NCBI GenBank assembly: GCA_903819605.1
Contig: CAIJEA010000143.1
Location: 1 to 5,967, forward strand
Direction of reading: 5' to 3'
DNA length: 5,967 nucleotides
From: an uncultured cyanobacterium
GTDB taxonomy: Bacteria; Cyanobacteriota; Cyanobacteriia; Pseudanabaenales; Pseudanabaenaceae
Below are positions 1 through 5,967 of the stretch, one piece after another; within the stretch, counting starts at the first letter, position 1; each line of letters starts with the position of its first letter. Both the position numbers and the translations under genes were made by a program. The notes beneath the pieces were generated by a model. The model made no database searches. It was not told the origin of the DNA and saw only the letters and a list, made by a program, of their open reading frames with translations.

Positions 1-13
1 GACGCGAAGCGTC
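1..13. repeat. Small GAA-loop hairpin at the window edge, probably truncated
   Basis: GACGC-GAA-GCGTC forms a perfect 5-bp stem with a GAA triloop. It is followed directly by GCCCTTA, which would be the lower right arm of a longer stem whose left arm lies outside the window. The GAA loop is the same as that of the hairpin after leuB. It could be the terminator of an upstream gene or a dispersed palindromic repeat. Both readings are inference, because the left half is not visible. Confidence 0.4.
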
Positions 14-120
14 GCCCTTATCTATTTTGGGTTTAATTTGCGATGAGCATTGTTAACAATCGCTAGATCTGAAACTCAAAATGTTATTTTAGAAAATCTG
101 TCTTTATATTTAATGTTGTA
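14..120 (+). promoter_or_regulatory. leuB leader and presumed promoter region, with a 12-bp palindrome
   Basis: No gene fits here, so leuB transcription may start in this stretch. A perfect palindrome, ATTGTTAACAAT, occupies 49-60. A wider inverted repeat, GCGAT at 40-44 and ATCGC at 59-63, overlaps it. Such dyads can be operators, for example for a LysR-type regulator, but I cannot name a protein. A TATATT at 105-110 resembles a -10 box but lies only about ten bases before the ATG and has no convincing -35. No purine-rich ribosome-binding site precedes the ATG, which is common in cyanobacteria. No leucine-rich leader peptide or riboswitch was recognised. Confidence 0.3.
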
Positions 121-1203
121 ATGTCTAAAAACTATAAAATTACACTTCTGCCTGGGGATGGCATTGGACCTGAAATTATGAAGGTAGCTGTAGCCGCGCT
201 ACAGGCGATCGCCCCTAAATTTAATATTACCTTTGCCTTCGAGACGGCTTTAGTTGGTGGTGCAGCGATCGACGCAACAGGACATCCTTTACCTGACGAA
301 ACTTTACAGCTTTGTCAAGGTAGCGATGCTGTCTTGCTGGCAGCAGTTGGTGGCGAGAAGTGGGATGCGCTACCATCAAATCTACGACCTGAGCAAGCAT
401 TACTGGGCTTGCGGGCTGGTATGGGTCTATTTGCTAATTTGCGTCCAGCCCAAATTTTGCCTCAATTAATTGATGCATCGACCTTAAAGCGGGAAGTTGT
501 AGAAGGTGTCGATATTCTTGTAGTACGCGAACTTACTGGCGGTATTTATTTTGGCAAGCCTAAGGGAATTGTCGCCGATGAAAATGGTATCCGCAGGGGC
601 TTTAATACCATGGTTTATACCGAGCCTGAAATCGATCGCATTGCGAGAGTTGGCTTTGAAGCAGCTCAAAAACGTCGTGGCTCAGTTTGCTCCGTGGATA
701 AGTCAAATGTTTTAGAAGTGTCCCAATTATGGCGGGAACTTGTAACTAAAATTTCTACGGAATATGCAGATGTGAAGCTATCACATATGTATGTTGATAA
801 TGCTGCCATGCAAATTATTCGCAATCCCAAACAGTTTGATGTCATCCTCACCAGCAATCTATTTGGAGATATTCTTTCCGATGCCGCAGCAATGCTGACA
901 GGAAGTATCGGTATGTTGCCATCAGCTAGTCTTGGTGAAGCTGGCAAACCAGGGGTGTTTGAACCTGTACATGGTTCTGCTCCCGATATTGCAGGTAAGG
1001 ATTTAGCAAACCCCTTAGCTCAAGTTCTCAGCGCTGCGATGATGTTGCGATATGCCTTTAACGAAGGTGCTGCTGCCGATGCGATCGAGTTGGCAGTCAA
1101 TAAAGTGCTTGATTCTGGAAAACGAACAGGTGACATTATGGCTGATGGTTGTGAAAGATTAGGTTGTGTAGCCATGGGAGAGGCTCTGTTAGCAGCAATC
1201 TAA
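121..1203 (+). CDS. leuB: 3-isopropylmalate dehydrogenase
   Basis: This cytosolic enzyme oxidises and decarboxylates (2R,3S)-3-isopropylmalate with NAD+ to give 2-oxoisocaproate, the third step of leucine biosynthesis. The 360-residue length is normal for the family. The N-terminal LLPGDGIGPEI lies at residues 9-19. Expected substrate-binding arginines are R98, R108 and R136. The catalytic pair is Y143 (in ELTGGIYFG) and K194 (in DKSNVLE). Metal-binding aspartates are D226 (MYVDNAAMQ), D250 and D254 (NLFGDILSD). The cofactor loop HGSAPDIAGK starts at 284, and its D289-I290 pair matches the NAD-preferring rather than NADP-preferring members. The ATG at 121 puts the first strand in the usual place, although no Shine-Dalgarno sequence is visible. 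The gene is convergent with the NACHT gene and ends 39 bp before it. A second in-frame TAA follows at 1213-1215 inside the terminator stem. Isocitrate and tartrate dehydrogenases are relatives, but the motif set and the cofactor loop favour LeuB strongly. Confidence 0.97.
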   Translation: MSKNYKITLLPGDGIGPEIMKVAVAALQAIAPKFNITFAFETALVGGAAIDATGHPLPDETLQLCQGSDAVLLAAVGGEKWDALPSNLRPEQALLGLRAGMGLFANLRPAQILPQLIDASTLKREVVEGVDILVVRELTGGIYFGKPKGIVADENGIRRGFNTMVYTEPEIDRIARVGFEAAQKRRGSVCSVDKSNVLEVSQLWRELVTKISTEYADVKLSHMYVDNAAMQIIRNPKQFDVILTSNLFGDILSDAAAMLTGSIGMLPSASLGEAGKPGVFEPVHGSAPDIAGKDLANPLAQVLSAAMMLRYAFNEGAAADAIELAVNKVLDSGKRTGDIMADGCERLGCVAMGEALLAAI

Positions 1204-1208
1204 TTGTG

Positions 1209-1249
1209 GACATAAAGAAAATCGCACGAAGTGCGATTTTCTTTATGTC
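1209..1249. terminator. Perfect 19-bp hairpin, bidirectional terminator between leuB and the NACHT gene
   Basis: The arms 1209-1227 and 1231-1249 are perfect reverse complements around a GAA loop at 1228-1230. The GC-rich upper stem (ATCGCAC/GTGCGAT) is followed on either strand by TTTTCTTT. The structure can therefore act as an intrinsic terminator for leuB on the plus strand and for the NACHT gene on the minus strand. The right arm includes the NACHT stop codon (TAA, complement of 1243-1245). The left arm holds an in-frame backup stop for leuB. Its central 37 nt (1211-1247) are related to the hairpin at 3599-3635. Confidence 0.85.
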
Positions 1250-3558
1250 GTTGGCAATAGTAAACTTTGCTCGATCGCCTGTCTGACAGACTGATGAACA
1301 TAACAATCACTTTCAAGGCATTCAATCAAAAGTCGATTTGCCTCGAAATATTGACTTAGTTGCTCAAGTTGATGGGATGTAAGATCCCAGATTTGTCCAA
1401 TATTGCGATGGTTGATCGCTTGCTGACGCAAATTATTTGCCCAATACTGCCATTTGATATTACTATCGGCATCTTCTGGACATGTATTGATGAGTTCCGT
1501 TAAAGCCTCTGCCAAGCTATGCTCGGACATTTCTTGAGCATATTCTAGTGCGAGGCTGAGATCTAGTTCAAGATCGAGTCCGAGATCTTCACCATCTTTG
1601 GTTTCTAGGGCACGAGCAAGATCGAAGGCGAGATCGAGATTGAGATTACGATTTTGGCAAAGATCGAGATCGAGTACGAGGGTTCGTGCCAGAACATTTG
1701 CTAAGTTAAGGGGATCGCTTTGAGCGATCGCCCGACCAAGAGTTAAATAGAAAGCGCGTACCGATTGAATGCGATCGATAACCTGAGCAGATTCCGCCTT
1801 TTGTTTTACCCAATGCAATAAATTTTGTAACTGCTGATCCCCAACTAGCAGGCGATCGCATTGATCTTTGATTAACTGTAATAATTCATCAGCCGATCGC
1901 ATCATGCCAACGGCAAGACGCAAAATATCCTGCCAACGGCGATCGATAACCTTACTGGCGAGTAGCCGCAATGTCTCTTCATTGCCATTGTAAACCAGCT
2001 CCCGCGTCGCCAAGTATTCCTGAAAAGTCAAATGTGAAAAAGAATAAATTCCTTTCGCTCGTTCTACAAATAATCCATGCTGTGATTCGATCGCTTTAAC
2101 AATTGCCTCACTGTCAAGTTGCAAGGCATCTTCATCTATATTTGCCTTGGGCAAGTTACGAATGTAATCAGTAATATAGCGTTCCAGATCGACTTGTCTA
2201 AAAAAGTAATCTCCTTGATTAAAAGTCGTATAAGCCACTTGTGCTAATAAATCTTCCTTGCGTTGCATCGACAAATTTTTATATATCTGATGCCGTTCAA
2301 TATTTCGCTTGGCATCCCATTTTTTGAGCAGTACATCTAACCCTTCACGATAAAGTTCGGAACGATTTGTGGGGAAATCTCCATATTCATCGAAGACTAG
2401 GCATAACAGAGTGAGGAGTAAGGGGTTAGTGGCTAATTCATGAATTGGACGATTGTCTTCCACTTTCCGCAAAAAAAGTTCGATATGTCTAGAATTCCCA
2501 ACAAACCAACGCTGAGCAAAATGGGAGATCTGCAATGGCTGAAAGTTAGCCACCTCAACTTCAGTAAATTTCTCGAAAATATATTCCTGCGCTCCCAATC
2601 GACTGGTAATCACAAAGCGATTGTTATAGTACTGTTCTGAAAAACTCCGCAGATCTTCGAGGACTCGATGCAAATCATCTTCGCGGACTTCATCAAGACC
2701 ATCTAAAAATAAAATTGCCCGCCCATGCTGCAAAAGTTGCTTGATAGTTAACTCATCGCCAATGCTATAGGTGCGAAAATCTTGAGTAATGTAATCTAAT
2801 ATTCTTGGTTGTGATTCTGAACCAGCATACTGACGTAAAGTGACAAAAATTGGCACTAAATCATCAAAAATGTCACCTTGTGAGCATTTTAGGGCTGTAT
2901 ATTTTAATAGTGTTGTTTTTCCTGCCCCCGGTTTTCCGAGCAGCATCAGCTTACGATAGCGAGTCAGAGCGTCCATGCTAGAAACTCTACCTTCTTCGAT
3001 TTCTGATGTACCGAGGCGATCTCGACCCTGATAGGTAGCAAGTAGCTCTGCCATACCGAGGCGACGGCGGCTCGTAATTTTTTCTAATACATCGGTTCCC
3101 GTGTAAATTTCTTCTAGGGAAATTGGGTGCGACATATCTAAAACTCGCATGGTGGCGCAGCGTTCTTGAATGATTTGATGGCTGCGATAACGTATTTGTT
3201 GAACTAATTCTTCAATATCAATATCTAAAGCCGCAACTCCTAAATTAGACGTAGATTGGTTTGACGCAAACAAATTTGGAGTGTTAGATGAATTAGGAAT
3301 CGAAGTTGTCTCGGCATCTAAATAATTTTGCAAAATATGCAGTAGCCGATTGTTTTTGCCCGGTCCCTTGCCGCTAATGTCGAACTTACGGTAAATTTCC
3401 CCCATCCGTTTGCGATAGGCTTCTTCAGAAATCCCTAAAAAGCTAGCAACTTCGCGATCTTCGCGATTTTCCCCAAAGCGTAATAGAAATACACTTTCCT
3501 GATCGGCGGAAAGCTGATGGATCTGTGCCATTCGCGTCAGAAATTTTTGGGGAAGCAT
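1243..3558 (-). CDS. NACHT-domain STAND NTPase with N-terminal HTH-like domain (bacterial NLR-like)
   Basis: This large protein joins a signalling NTPase to sensor or effector regions. Numbering below counts from a TTG at 3579; subtract 7 for the ATG at 3558, which I prefer because it gives MLPQKFLTRMAQ, a natural start for this family. Residues ~22-85 form a helix-turn-helix-like domain (LSADQESVFLLRFGEN, REVASFLGISEEAYRKRMG). A Ser/Asn-rich linker covers ~90-113. A conserved pre-NACHT module follows (MRVLDMSHPISLEEIYT, 144-160). The NACHT core has Walker A GKPGAGKTT (215-223), Walker B ILFLDGLDEV (289-298), VITSR (323-327) and NPLLLTLLC (385-393). YSFSHLTFQEYLA (512-524) marks the winged-helix end. 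Helical repeats, a Leu/Asp-rich stretch (~634-679) and a C-terminal helical tail (LLIECLESD) follow. No transmembrane segment or obvious enzymatic effector is seen. Related bacterial NACHT proteins act in anti-phage or conflict systems. That role is inferred here, and a regulatory role is possible. Confidence 0.9.
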   Translation of the reverse strand: MLPQKFLTRMAQIHQLSADQESVFLLRFGENREDREVASFLGISEEAYRKRMGEIYRKFDISGKGPGKNNRLLHILQNYLDAETTSIPNSSNTPNLFASNQSTSNLGVAALDIDIEELVQQIRYRSHQIIQERCATMRVLDMSHPISLEEIYTGTDVLEKITSRRRLGMAELLATYQGRDRLGTSEIEEGRVSSMDALTRYRKLMLLGKPGAGKTTLLKYTALKCSQGDIFDDLVPIFVTLRQYAGSESQPRILDYITQDFRTYSIGDELTIKQLLQHGRAILFLDGLDEVREDDLHRVLEDLRSFSEQYYNNRFVITSRLGAQEYIFEKFTEVEVANFQPLQISHFAQRWFVGNSRHIELFLRKVEDNRPIHELATNPLLLTLLCLVFDEYGDFPTNRSELYREGLDVLLKKWDAKRNIERHQIYKNLSMQRKEDLLAQVAYTTFNQGDYFFRQVDLERYITDYIRNLPKANIDEDALQLDSEAIVKAIESQHGLFVERAKGIYSFSHLTFQEYLATRELVYNGNEETLRLLASKVIDRRWQDILRLAVGMMRSADELLQLIKDQCDRLLVGDQQLQNLLHWVKQKAESAQVIDRIQSVRAFYLTLGRAIAQSDPLNLANVLARTLVLDLDLCQNRNLNLDLAFDLARALETKDGEDLGLDLELDLSLALEYAQEMSEHSLAEALTELINTCPEDADSNIKWQYWANNLRQQAINHRNIGQIWDLTSHQLEQLSQYFEANRLLIECLESDCYVHQSVRQAIEQSLLLPTT
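1543..1683 (-). repeat. Leu-Asp dicodon repeat inside the NACHT gene
   Basis: The coding strand is rich in CTCGAT-like hexamers, seen on the plus strand as agatcgag at 1571, 1631 and 1661. They encode alternating Leu and Asp: LVLDLDL, LNLDLAFDLARALE, LGLDLELDLSLALE. The last two 14-residue blocks (plus-strand 1603-1644 and 1543-1584) lie 60 bp apart and share 9 of 14 residues, which suggests internal duplication. The segment lies between the helical repeats after the NACHT core and the C-terminal tail. Similar Leu/Asp/Ala/Arg-rich stretches occur in other cyanobacterial NACHT proteins as I recall them; this was not checked. Confidence 0.65.
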
Positions 3559-3593
3559 AAGTTGTAGATGTTTAAGCAAGCCTATAGATTTAA

Positions 3594-3640
3594 ATTACCA
3601 TAAGGAAAGTAGCGCAAAGTGCCACTTTCCTTATGGTAAT
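3594..3640. terminator. Hairpin between the alpha/beta hydrolase and the NACHT gene
   Basis: The arms 3594-3610 and 3624-3640 pair perfectly over 17 bp. Inside them lie one A-C mismatch, a short GCGC/GTGC stem with one G-U pair, and an AAA loop at 3616-3618. The right arm contains the hydrolase stop codon (TAA, complement of 3631-3633). Read on the minus strand, the hairpin lies just after the hydrolase and before the NACHT start. The T-tract after the stem is weaker than at 1209-1249, so termination may be partial. It could also be a dispersed palindromic repeat or an mRNA stabilising or attenuating element. Confidence 0.7.
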
Positions 3641-4497
3641 CGCCGATCGCACCATGAATCAATATCTGATAGCAAGCGATCGCCAATCTCCCAAGGCAAT
3701 AAATGCGCGGTATTGGGGTAGCAGATGAATTCGCAATTTGGTAATAATTTTGCTGTTTCGGCAGTTGATTCGGCTGTAATATGCCGATCTTGATCGGCTG
3801 CGATCGCTAAACAGGGAATTTGAATTTTGCCTAAATCCTGAGTCCGATCGTATCCTTGTCTAAGTGCTTGTATTAAAGCCATTTGGGCATATCGTGAAGT
3901 TTGGAGATAAGCCTTTGCACCAGTAGTAGAAATACGATCGTACGCCTCTTTAGTATGTTGTTGAATTAAATATTTGATCGGCGATCGCTTACCAAACCAA
4001 TCAATATGCCAATGTTGCTCAGGCAAAAACTTAGACAATAGCCAATGCAAAATCACAGCGATCGCCAAATTGACATATTCCCACCAAGCAACTGGCGGTA
4101 AGCTACTGCGAGGTTTGGCAGCCGTCGCAATTAAGACTAAGCCTACAATTTTTGGGGTTGGAGCTGTCTTAAACATAGATTGTTGTAACTCGATCGCTCG
4201 AAGCGCCAATTCAATCGCTAAAATGCCGCCAAGAGACCATCCCAAAATTAAATATTCTGTATCTTTGGAGTCTTGCTGATCGGCATTGGAATCGCTTACT
4301 AATAGTTCCCAGAGATCCTGTATGTGATCTAACATTGTAAAAGTTGAAATTGCCTTACAATTTCCATAGCCACGCAAATCGGGGGCGATCGCATCTATGC
4401 CTCGATTCTGAAAGTGTTTAGCAAACATCTGCATTGCTTTGCTATTTCCGGGATGTCCGTGCAAGCAGAGAACTTTGAACCTGCGATCGCTATTCAT
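3631..4497 (-). CDS. Alpha/beta-fold hydrolase, substrate unknown
   Basis: This is a 288-residue soluble alpha/beta-hydrolase of normal length. Near the N-terminus LHGHPGNS (12-19) gives the HG oxyanion-hole motif, and PDLRGYG (39-45) is the usual strand-4 turn. The nucleophile elbow is GWSLGG (86-91) with S88. The probable acid is D237 in AADQDRHI, and the base is H265 in NTAHLLPW, so the Ser-Asp-His triad is intact. Residues ~134-200 form a helical lid with a Trp-rich, hydrophobic part (VAWWEYVNLAIAV, HWHIDWFG), which may shape a hydrophobic substrate pocket. No signal peptide is seen. The ATG at 4497 is well placed for the first strand. The NACHT gene follows on the same strand after 72 bp that include a hairpin, and the response regulator is divergent 45 bp upstream. 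The sequence resembles esterase/lipase or C-C hydrolase relatives, but it does not reveal the reaction. Confidence 0.9.
   Translation of the reverse strand: MNSDRRFKVLCLHGHPGNSKAMQMFAKHFQNRGIDAIAPDLRGYGNCKAISTFTMLDHIQDLWELLVSDSNADQQDSKDTEYLILGWSLGGILAIELALRAIELQQSMFKTAPTPKIVGLVLIATAAKPRSSLPPVAWWEYVNLAIAVILHWLLSKFLPEQHWHIDWFGKRSPIKYLIQQHTKEAYDRISTTGAKAYLQTSRYAQMALIQALRQGYDRTQDLGKIQIPCLAIAADQDRHITAESTAETAKLLPNCEFICYPNTAHLLPWEIGDRLLSDIDSWCDRRLP
3676..4490. repeat. Cluster of six HIP1 octamers (GCGATCGC) within the hydrolase gene
   Basis: Exact GCGATCGC copies begin at 3676, 3800, 3981, 4058, 4385 and 4483, all inside the hydrolase coding region. Three more lie elsewhere in the window, at 205 (leuB), 1724 and 1852 (NACHT gene). 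None is found in the response-regulator gene. HIP1 is an over-represented palindrome in many cyanobacterial genomes and is the main base-level sign of the source phylum here. Confidence 0.9.
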
Positions 4498-4542
4498 CGA
4501 AATATATTGAGATAAACAAGTCTTACTTACATTAACTTCGCA
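4498..4542. promoter_or_regulatory. Short divergent promoter region
   Basis: Only 45 bp separate the start codons of the hydrolase (minus strand) and the response regulator (plus strand), so promoters for both probably overlap here or extend into the coding regions. On the plus strand a TTGAGA at 4507-4512 and a CATTAA at 4530-4535, 17 bp apart, form a weak -35/-10 pair. On the minus strand an AT-rich AATATATT stretch near 4501-4508 could be a -10 close to the hydrolase ATG. Neither gene has a clear Shine-Dalgarno sequence. Box assignments are tentative. Confidence 0.35.
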
Positions 4543-5751
4543 ATGACGCAGATTTCACAAGAGAATGATGCTTCCAATCTCCCAAAAGATAAAGGCGGCA
4601 GTAACCAAATAAGTATTGTCCCCATTGGCGAAGTTATACCTAACTTGACTTACTCTAGCCTTATGGTAATGCTACGGTTGCTAGAAAATCACACTGGTAT
4701 TGCCAAAATTGAAACATCCCGATTAAGTTGGAAAGTTTTTATTCACGACGGGAGTATTGCTTTCATTGAAGATAAATACGAGTTTTTACCAACTTTAACC
4801 CGCAAACTAAAAATTCAAAAAGTTCAAACTCAACCCGATCTGCTTCAAAAAATCGCCAAAAAGGCGACTAGCAGTATTGAGATCTGTCGCCTACTAAGTG
4901 AAATTTATGCTCAAGACCGCGAGAATTGCCTAACAGTTTTCAAAGAGATCTTATTTGAAAATCTTTTAGCGATTTCCTTAGAGAAAAAGTTTTCCCTTGT
5001 ATGGAATCCTTTTCCGTCGGGAACACAATTCATACTGCCGATCTGGCAAATACCCGATCTTGAAAATGCGATCGGCAAAGTTGTCCAACAATGGCGTAAC
5101 TTTAGCTATGTTCGGCATCCATACCAGACCGTACAACTATTAGATAACGAATGTGGAATTGCCCAAGTTCCACTTTTTACGCAAGTTACAAATGGCAAAT
5201 ATCGGATCAGTGAAATTGCCGATCGTTTTCAACAACATATTACTCGTACAGCCCTTAAACTCGATAAACTTGCCGAAAATCGCACCGTTGCAATTTTGCC
5301 CTTACCCCTACAATCTTCAAATATTCATGATTCTCTAGCGATTGATGACAATACCGACACTGGACTCCTACCTAAAGTAATGATTGTTGATGACTCGCCT
5401 GTCTTGCTTAAGCAATTTGGGGATCTACTGACTAAATGGGGCTATCAAATAATTTTGGTTAACGACTCGGCTCACGCCACCAAACAAATATTGCTCGAAA
5501 AGCCCAATATTGTGTTTATGGACATTAATATGCCAGATTTAAACGGATTTGAGCTGATTAAACAAATTCGCCGACAACCATCACTAGCAAACATACCGCT
5601 AGTATTGGTAACATCTGAAAATAGTATTGCTAATAACTTCCGCGCAAAGTGGGCAAATTGTCGTTTCCTAAGCAAACCACGTACATCAAATGATATACAA
5701 CAATTTCGAGAGCAAGTTCGCATAATTCTGCAAGAATTCGCCCCTATTTGA
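4543..5751 (+). CDS. PatA-type response regulator (PATAN/DUF4388 domain plus receiver domain)
   Basis: This 402-residue cytosolic protein has an N-terminal PATAN (DUF4388-like) region and a C-terminal CheY-like receiver. Residues ~26-160 fit PATAN: LTYSSLMVMLRLLENHTGIAKI, then the strand-rich WKVFIHDGSIAFIED, then a helical insertion (~80-145). Residues ~205-252 (PLFTQVTNGKYRISEIADRF) match the second conserved part of the PatA family. The receiver runs ~277-398, with acidic D283-D284 in VDDSP, phospho-acceptor D327 in FMDINMPDLNGFEL, T357 in LVTSEN and K378 in LSKP. All phosphorylation residues are present and there is no DNA-binding domain, so output is probably by protein contact. In Synechocystis, PixG and PixE are of this type, and PixE acts on the pilus motor ATPase PilB1 in phototaxis; PatA of Anabaena affects heterocyst spacing. 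No cognate kinase or CheW/MCP gene is in the window, so the exact process is unknown. Confidence 0.9.
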   Translation: MTQISQENDASNLPKDKGGSNQISIVPIGEVIPNLTYSSLMVMLRLLENHTGIAKIETSRLSWKVFIHDGSIAFIEDKYEFLPTLTRKLKIQKVQTQPDLLQKIAKKATSSIEICRLLSEIYAQDRENCLTVFKEILFENLLAISLEKKFSLVWNPFPSGTQFILPIWQIPDLENAIGKVVQQWRNFSYVRHPYQTVQLLDNECGIAQVPLFTQVTNGKYRISEIADRFQQHITRTALKLDKLAENRTVAILPLPLQSSNIHDSLAIDDNTDTGLLPKVMIVDDSPVLLKQFGDLLTKWGYQIILVNDSAHATKQILLEKPNIVFMDINMPDLNGFELIKQIRRQPSLANIPLVLVTSENSIANNFRAKWANCRFLSKPRTSNDIQQFREQVRIILQEFAPI

Positions 5752-5921
5752 TTAAACTAAGGAGATTTTGCAGTTATAACTACCTCATGTACTGAAAAAC
5801 AAAAATTAGTTCTGATTACATAGCAGTAGCCAGTTATGTTAGGGCAGTATCAAAGCCTAAAAGTATAGTTGCGGTGCGAAACGCCACAGATCTCTTCTAG
5901 GTTGTATGTCTAAACTTACTT

Positions 5922-5967
5922 GGCTATATAGCAATCCTAAATGAGTCATGAGAAACAGAATCTTATA
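5922..5967. repeat. Possible edge of a dispersed cyanobacterial repeat or IS/MITE
   Basis: A 10-bp palindrome GCTATATAGC (5923-5932) is followed by AATCCTAAATGAGTCATGAG. This string resembles intergenic repeat termini that I recall from several cyanobacterial genomes (on the opposite strand: CTCATTTAGGATTGCTATA). The element would continue beyond the window. Identification is from memory, and no second copy is present here. The rest of the 216 bp after the response regulator has no supported gene and no strong terminator hairpin, only a 10-bp palindrome AGTTATAACT at 5772-5781. Confidence 0.3.

Noticed and set aside
1555..1690. agatcgag repeats considered as a CRISPR-like array
   Set aside because: The repeats are short, irregular and in frame with a protein repeat, with no uniform repeats or unique spacers.
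2440..2640. Plus-strand 66-codon open frame inside the NACHT gene
   Set aside because: It lies fully within the strongly supported NACHT coding sequence on the other strand and has no family features.
3974..4279. Plus-strand 101-codon open frame inside the hydrolase gene
   Set aside because: It is antisense to an intact alpha/beta hydrolase with a full catalytic triad. The translated sequence shows no domain.
5759..5780. AAGGAG Shine-Dalgarno-like sequence just after the response regulator
   Set aside because: The only nearby start is a TTG that meets a stop after three codons, so no gene follows it.
5871..5888. Possible hairpin around GGTGCGAAACGCC
   Set aside because: Pairing needs a bulge and gives only two short helices, too weak to call a terminator or repeat.
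5857..5949. 30-codon minus-strand reading frame, open toward the right edge
   Set aside because: No ribosome-binding site and no recognisable protein motif, and it overlaps the suspected repeat. More likely chance.

Overview
The window looks like chromosomal DNA from a cyanobacterium. The octamer GCGATCGC (HIP1, a cyanobacterial hallmark) occurs nine times. The genes are typical of the phylum: a NACHT NTPase of the cyanobacterial COG5635-like type and a PatA-type (PATAN plus receiver) response regulator. Moderate-to-low GC and short hairpin repeats between genes would fit a Pseudanabaena-like filamentous lineage, but that finer placement is only an inference.

Layout, left to right. 1-120: gene-free leader with a small hairpin cut by the window edge and a 12-bp palindrome. 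121-1203 (+): leuB, 3-isopropylmalate dehydrogenase, complete with all expected catalytic residues. 1209-1249: a perfect 19-bp-stem hairpin between convergent genes, apparently a shared bidirectional terminator. 1243-3558 (-): a large NACHT NTPase with an N-terminal helix-turn-helix-like domain, a Leu/Asp dipeptide-repeat segment and a C-terminal helical region, which is a bacterial NLR-like layout. 3594-3640: a second hairpin related to the first. 3631-4497 (-): an alpha/beta hydrolase with an intact Ser-Asp-His triad. 4498-4542: a 45-bp divergent spacer. 4543-5751 (+): a PATAN-REC response regulator. 5752-5967: no supported gene, but the last ~45 bases look like the edge of a dispersed cyanobacterial repeat.

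How the genes may work together. leuB acts in leucine biosynthesis and has no evident link to its neighbours. The hydrolase and the NACHT gene lie on the same strand 72 bp apart, with a hairpin between them, so they may be partly co-transcribed or may be separate units. The response regulator is divergent from the hydrolase, and no kinase or chemotaxis partner is in view. The most interesting parts are the NLR-like NACHT protein with its Leu-Asp repeat, and the pair of homologous 37-nt palindromes that bracket it. Each palindrome carries the TAA stop of a minus-strand gene at the same position, and two of the stem differences between them are compensatory. I found no clearly new multi-gene system; the NACHT protein is a candidate defence or conflict gene by family resemblance only.
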